NCBI RefSeq assembly: GCF_000282595.1
Contig: NZ_AKIZ01000022.1
Coordinates: 310,001-374,000 of the forward strand
Direction: 5' to 3'
DNA: 64,000 nucleotides
Source: Phyllobacterium sp. YR531
GTDB taxonomy: Bacteria > Pseudomonadota > Alphaproteobacteria > Rhizobiales > Rhizobiaceae
Positions 60,700 to 64,000 of the stretch are shown piece after piece. A program made the position numbers and the translations under genes. Within the stretch, counting starts at the first letter, position 1. Every line of letters starts with the position of its first letter. Under the pieces are notes generated by a model. That model was not told the DNA's origin. It did no database searches and saw only the letters and a list, made by a program, of their open reading frames with translations.

Positions 60700-62295
60700 T
60701 CATTCCGCAAGGCTCAGAAATTTGCTCAGATGCTCGTTGGGCGCATTATCAACCCAACCTTTGATTTTGCTCGACACAAGCCACTGATTGGCGCTGGTCA
60801 TCAGCGGTGCAACAGGGGTATCGCGTGCCAGCAGGGCTTCTGCCTGATGCAGAATTTTCGAGCGTGCTTCCGGATCGCGCTCATCATAGGATTTCTTCAT
60901 CAGGGCATCAAATTCGGGATTGTTGTAGTATCCGTAATTGAATGTCTTGTTGGTACTGATATTCAGCGCCAGAAACGTTTCGGCATCGGCGTAATCAGCG
61001 ATCCATCCTGCCCGCGCAACATTATATTTCCCGCCCTCCTGCAAATATGCGTAGTGGGACGAGACATCGAGATTGACCAGACTGGTATTGGCACCAAACG
61101 TTTTCTTCCACATATCGGCAACGGCTGTGGCGACGCGTTCGTGATTGGCACTGGTATTGTAACGGATTTCAATATTGAGCGGCTTGCCACCCGGGCCATA
61201 TCCGGCTTCAGCCATCAACTTGATGGCCTGATCCTCGCGGTCCAGCTGCGACAAGTCCGCATAGGCCGGTTTGGACGGTTCGCCGTAACTGGCTATGCCG
61301 GGCGGAACGAGCGAATAGCCCGGCAATTGCGCGCCATTGTAGATTTTATTGGCAAGGAAATCCCGGTCGATAGCCATGGACAGCGCATTGCGTACGCGCA
61401 CATCATCGAATGGTGCGTTGCGCGAGTCGAAGGCATAATAGTAGGTGCCGAGTTTGGGCGTAATATGCACTTCATCGCCAACGGATTTGCGCAAACGCTC
61501 TATCTGGTCGGCAGAGAAGTCATAGATCAGATTAAGCTCACGCGCTTCATAGCGCCGAACTGCCGCTGCCATATCTTCCAGAGGGTAGAAAACCACCTTG
61601 TCCAGCTTGACGTTGGCAGCGTCCCAATATTCGGGGTTTTTCCCAAGAGTCAGGTGATCGTTGGGAACATGTTCTACCAGCTTGAAAGCGCCATTGCTGA
61701 CCAGTTTGCCCGGTTTGACGAACTCGGCACCATTTTTCTCGAAGCTTGCCTTGTTCACTGGAAGCGCAGTCTGATGCGCCAAAAGCTCCAGAAAGAACGG
61801 GGTTGAACGTTCGAGCGTCACTTCAAATGTCTTGGCATCGACGGCCTTTACACCAAGCTGGTCAGCAGGCAACTCACCCTTGTTGATCTTTTCGGCATTT
61901 TTGATGGGGTAAAGCAGGTTGGCATATTTGGCTGCCGTTTTCGGGTCCTCAATACGGCGGTAAGAGAAGGCAAAGTCTTCTGCCGTTACCGGCGTACCGT
62001 CGGACCAGTTTGCCTTGTCACGTAGCTTGAAGGTGTAGACCGTGCCATCGTCGGATACTTTCCAGCTTTCTGCAGCGCCGGGAATAATTTTGCCGCTGGC
62101 ATCGTAGATTGTCAGACCCTCATAGAGGTCCTTGACGATGAAAGCCTCGATATCAATGGATGTCTGGGATTGGTCGAGCGTATTGGGTTCGCCGCTATTG
62201 CCGCGATGCAAAACAGCTTCTGCAAGAGCTGGACTTGCGGCAAGCATCAGCGTGCCAAGGAGTGCTGCGACCCGTAAATTGAATTTGGCAGACAT
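60700..62295 (-). CDS. Oligopeptide ABC transporter binding protein (OppA type, second copy)
   Basis: A 531-residue SBP_bac_5 protein: signal peptide (about 1-25, SPALA-EA), then LHRGNSGEPNTLDQSQTSID, KANWSDGTPVTAEDFAFSYRR, the usual peptide-binding fold, and the C-terminus VAPLMTSANQWLVSSKIKGW. It aligns over its whole length with the gene at 62356 (531 residues too). Both belong to the operon for peptide uptake. Position two in the operon, 60 bp behind the first copy. Confidence 0.9.
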   Translation of the reverse strand: MSAKFNLRVAALLGTLMLAASPALAEAVLHRGNSGEPNTLDQSQTSIDIEAFIVKDLYEGLTIYDASGKIIPGAAESWKVSDDGTVYTFKLRDKANWSDGTPVTAEDFAFSYRRIEDPKTAAKYANLLYPIKNAEKINKGELPADQLGVKAVDAKTFEVTLERSTPFFLELLAHQTALPVNKASFEKNGAEFVKPGKLVSNGAFKLVEHVPNDHLTLGKNPEYWDAANVKLDKVVFYPLEDMAAAVRRYEARELNLIYDFSADQIERLRKSVGDEVHITPKLGTYYYAFDSRNAPFDDVRVRNALSMAIDRDFLANKIYNGAQLPGYSLVPPGIASYGEPSKPAYADLSQLDREDQAIKLMAEAGYGPGGKPLNIEIRYNTSANHERVATAVADMWKKTFGANTSLVNLDVSSHYAYLQEGGKYNVARAGWIADYADAETFLALNISTNKTFNYGYYNNPEFDALMKKSYDERDPEARSKILHQAEALLARDTPVAPLMTSANQWLVSSKIKGWVDNAPNEHLSKFLSLAE

Positions 62296-62355
62296 AATTA
62301 TTGTCCTTTCTGTTCCTGTACGAACACGTTGCGCGGTGCGCAGCGGGCAGGCAAT

Positions 62356-63951
62356 TTACTCTTGAATGCTGAAATACTTGCTGAGGTGATCATTCGACCC
62401 GTTATCCACCCAGCCCTTGACCTTGTTTGACACAAGCCAGAGCTGGCCGAAATTCATCATCGGGGCGATAGGCTGATCCCGCAAAACCATTGCCTCTGCT
62501 TCATGCAGGAGTTTGGAACGAGCAGCCGGATCTTTCTCCGTGTAGGACTTTTCTACCAGAGCGTCATATTCGGGATTGTCATAGCGCCCGTAATTGAAGG
62601 TCGGATTCTTCTTCATGTTGATCGTCATGAAGTTTTCCGCATCGGCGTAATCCGCGGTCCAACCGGCGCGTGCCACGTTGAATTTTCCACCCTCTTTAAG
62701 ATAGGCGTAGTGAGCGCTGATATCGATTTGCGAAAGGGTGACCTTGGCACCGAAAACGGTCTTCCACATATCCGCAACAGCTGTCGCCACTGCTTCATGA
62801 TTGGGGTTGGTATTGTACCTGATTTCAATTTCAAGCGGCTTGGCATCTTTGCCATAACCGGCTTCCTTCATCAGCTCGACCGCCTTGTCTTCGCGATCAA
62901 TCTGGGTCCACGTGGCAAAATCCGGCTCTTCCGGCTTGCCATAATTGGTGATGCCAAGCGGCACCAATGAATAGGCCGGCAGCTGTGCGCCCTTGTAGAT
63001 TTCCTGTGAGAGGAAATCGCGGTCGATCGCCATGGAAAGCGCGCGCCGCACCCGCACATCGCTGAAGGGTTCAACGCGCGTATCGAAAGAATAGAAATAG
63101 GTTGAGAGAGCAGGATTCACGTGAACCTGATCGCCATGCGATGCACGCAGGCGCTCGATCTGATCGGCGGAAAAATTATAGACGAGCTGTATCTCGCCAG
63201 CTTCAAAACGGCGTACAGCGGCCGCCTGATCTTCGGCCGGATAGAAGATGACCTTATCAAGCTTCACATTGGCGGCGTCCCAGTAATCCGGGTTTTTGAC
63301 CGCAGTCAGGTGATCGTTCTGTACATGCTCAACCAGTTCGAAAGCGCCATTGGAGACGAGCTTGCCGGGCTTGATGAATTCCGCGCCGTTCTTTTCCAGG
63401 CTCACCCTGTTAACCGGCAAAGCAGTTTGATGCGCCAGCAATTGCAGGAAGAATGGTGTGGGGCGTTCGAGAGTTATTTCGAGGGTCTTGGCGTCAATGG
63501 CTTTCATGCCCAGCTCTTCAAGCTTGGCCTCGCCTTTGTTCACCTTCTCGGCATTTTTGATCGGGTAAAGAATATTGGAGTAGCCCGCAGCAGTCTTCGG
63601 GTCTTCAACACGGCGGAAGGAGAAGACAAAATCCTCAGCGGTAACGGGCGTACCGTCTGACCAATTGGCCTTGTCATTTATCTTGAAGGTGTAGACCGTA
63701 CCATCATCAGACAGGGTCCAGCTTTCGGCGGCACCGGGAACGATATTTCCTGCTGCGTCATAGGACGTAAGACCCTCATAAAGGTCCTTGAGGATGAAGG
63801 CTTCGATTTCCAGCGAGGTCTGGGACGGATCGAGGGTTTGCGGTTCGCCGCTATTGCCCCGGTGCAGGACCGCTTCGGCAAATGCCGGTGCAGCTCCCAG
63901 CAAGAGCGATCCGGCAAGTGCGGTTGATAGAGTGAACTTCGAAAAGAACAT
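62356..63951 (-). CDS. Oligopeptide ABC transporter binding protein (OppA type, first copy)
   Basis: A 531-residue SBP_bac_5 protein with signal peptide (about 1-25, APAFA-EA) and the same blocks as its neighbour (LHRGNSGEPQTLDPSQTS, SDGTPVTAEDFVFSFRRVED, APMMNFGQLWLVSNKVKGW). GGAGC precedes the ATG. Two tandem paralogues before one set of permeases suggest division of peptide specificities. It is the first gene of the operon as far as the window shows; the promoter is near or past 64000. Confidence 0.9.
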   Translation of the reverse strand: MFFSKFTLSTALAGSLLLGAAPAFAEAVLHRGNSGEPQTLDPSQTSLEIEAFILKDLYEGLTSYDAAGNIVPGAAESWTLSDDGTVYTFKINDKANWSDGTPVTAEDFVFSFRRVEDPKTAAGYSNILYPIKNAEKVNKGEAKLEELGMKAIDAKTLEITLERPTPFFLQLLAHQTALPVNRVSLEKNGAEFIKPGKLVSNGAFELVEHVQNDHLTAVKNPDYWDAANVKLDKVIFYPAEDQAAAVRRFEAGEIQLVYNFSADQIERLRASHGDQVHVNPALSTYFYSFDTRVEPFSDVRVRRALSMAIDRDFLSQEIYKGAQLPAYSLVPLGITNYGKPEEPDFATWTQIDREDKAVELMKEAGYGKDAKPLEIEIRYNTNPNHEAVATAVADMWKTVFGAKVTLSQIDISAHYAYLKEGGKFNVARAGWTADYADAENFMTINMKKNPTFNYGRYDNPEYDALVEKSYTEKDPAARSKLLHEAEAMVLRDQPIAPMMNFGQLWLVSNKVKGWVDNGSNDHLSKYFSIQE

Positions 63952-64000
63952 CGTGAACTAGCTCCTATTCTGATCGCATTCGACAACGGCTACCAAATCA

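Noticed and set aside
60730-61806. 358-codon plus-strand frame
   Set aside because: Antisense to an OppA-type gene; the same kind of shadow frame appears over its paralogue at 63121, which shows it is a by-product of codon usage.
1-64000. CRISPR arrays, rRNA, tRNA, integrase genes, known riboswitches
   Set aside because: I looked for regularly spaced direct repeats, conserved RNA motifs and tyrosine or serine integrase motifs and found none.

Overview
The window looks like a chromosomal or chromid segment of a Brucellaceae alphaproteobacterium of the Ochrobactrum/Brucella type. The reasons are a moderate to high GC content, the frcBCA(K) fructose ABC genes known from rhizobia, the alphaproteobacterial form of AnmK, DUF1127 and Sel1 proteins, and a very high density of ABC uptake systems with their own regulators. 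The genus is inferred from gene content only; no rRNA or tRNA gene was seen. About 64 genes or gene remnants are listed.

Layout. 1-700: an AT-rich stretch with a self-contained 38-codon gene on the minus strand and two tandem DnaA-box-like sites. 0.7-9.7 kb: TetR/DUF1127 pair sharing one operator sequence, TetR/SDR divergent pair, LysR/EamA divergent pair, a cysteine synthase gene interrupted by an in-frame amber codon, a C-terminal scrap of a peptide-ABC ATPase, an MFS exporter, an AAA_14/DUF4143 ATPase and an Lrp/AsnC regulator divergent from a second MFS exporter. 10.9-18.4 kb: a sugar locus, with a ROK regulator, FucU/RbsD mutarotase and PfkB kinase on the minus strand facing frcB-frcC-frcA-(D-lyxose isomerase)-frcK on the plus strand, and a large folded repeat between frcB and frcC. 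18.4-24.2 kb: secreted Sel1 protein, an unknown 266-residue protein and a subtilase autotransporter. 24.4-28.7 kb: IclR regulator divergent from a galactose-oxidation operon (SDR, KDGal kinase, KDPGal aldolase, SMP-30 lactonase). 28.8-31.2 kb: DUF892 protein, a 48-residue membrane peptide, anmK and an IS30 scrap.

31.2-41.8 kb holds nine genes all on the minus strand: an MHS transporter, three luciferase-like flavin monooxygenases, an M20 amidohydrolase, a GNAT acetyltransferase, a rare permease-ATPase fusion and two paralogous amino-acid binding proteins. The enzyme set (acetylate, oxidise, deacetylate) resembles the Bacillus routes for disposing of S-substituted cysteines, and this is the best candidate in the window for a little-described pathway. 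41.9-45.5 kb: GlxA-type AraC regulator, SRPBCC and GST-like proteins, a membrane diguanylate cyclase. 45.5-47.8 kb: a cystine-type ABC transporter. 48.0-54.2 kb: a CUT1 sugar ABC transporter in one operon with a GntR repressor and a Cys/Met-metabolism PLP lyase, an unusual pairing.

54.4-57.0 kb is a decayed accessory patch: LysR remnant, intact RHH/ParE toxin-antitoxin pair, and a frameshifted hypothetical gene. 57.0-64 kb: an oligopeptide ABC operon with a fused double ATPase, two permeases and two tandem 531-residue binding proteins. A recurring design is a stem-loop between the binding-protein gene and the first membrane gene of an ABC operon (four cases), which would favour excess binding protein over permease.
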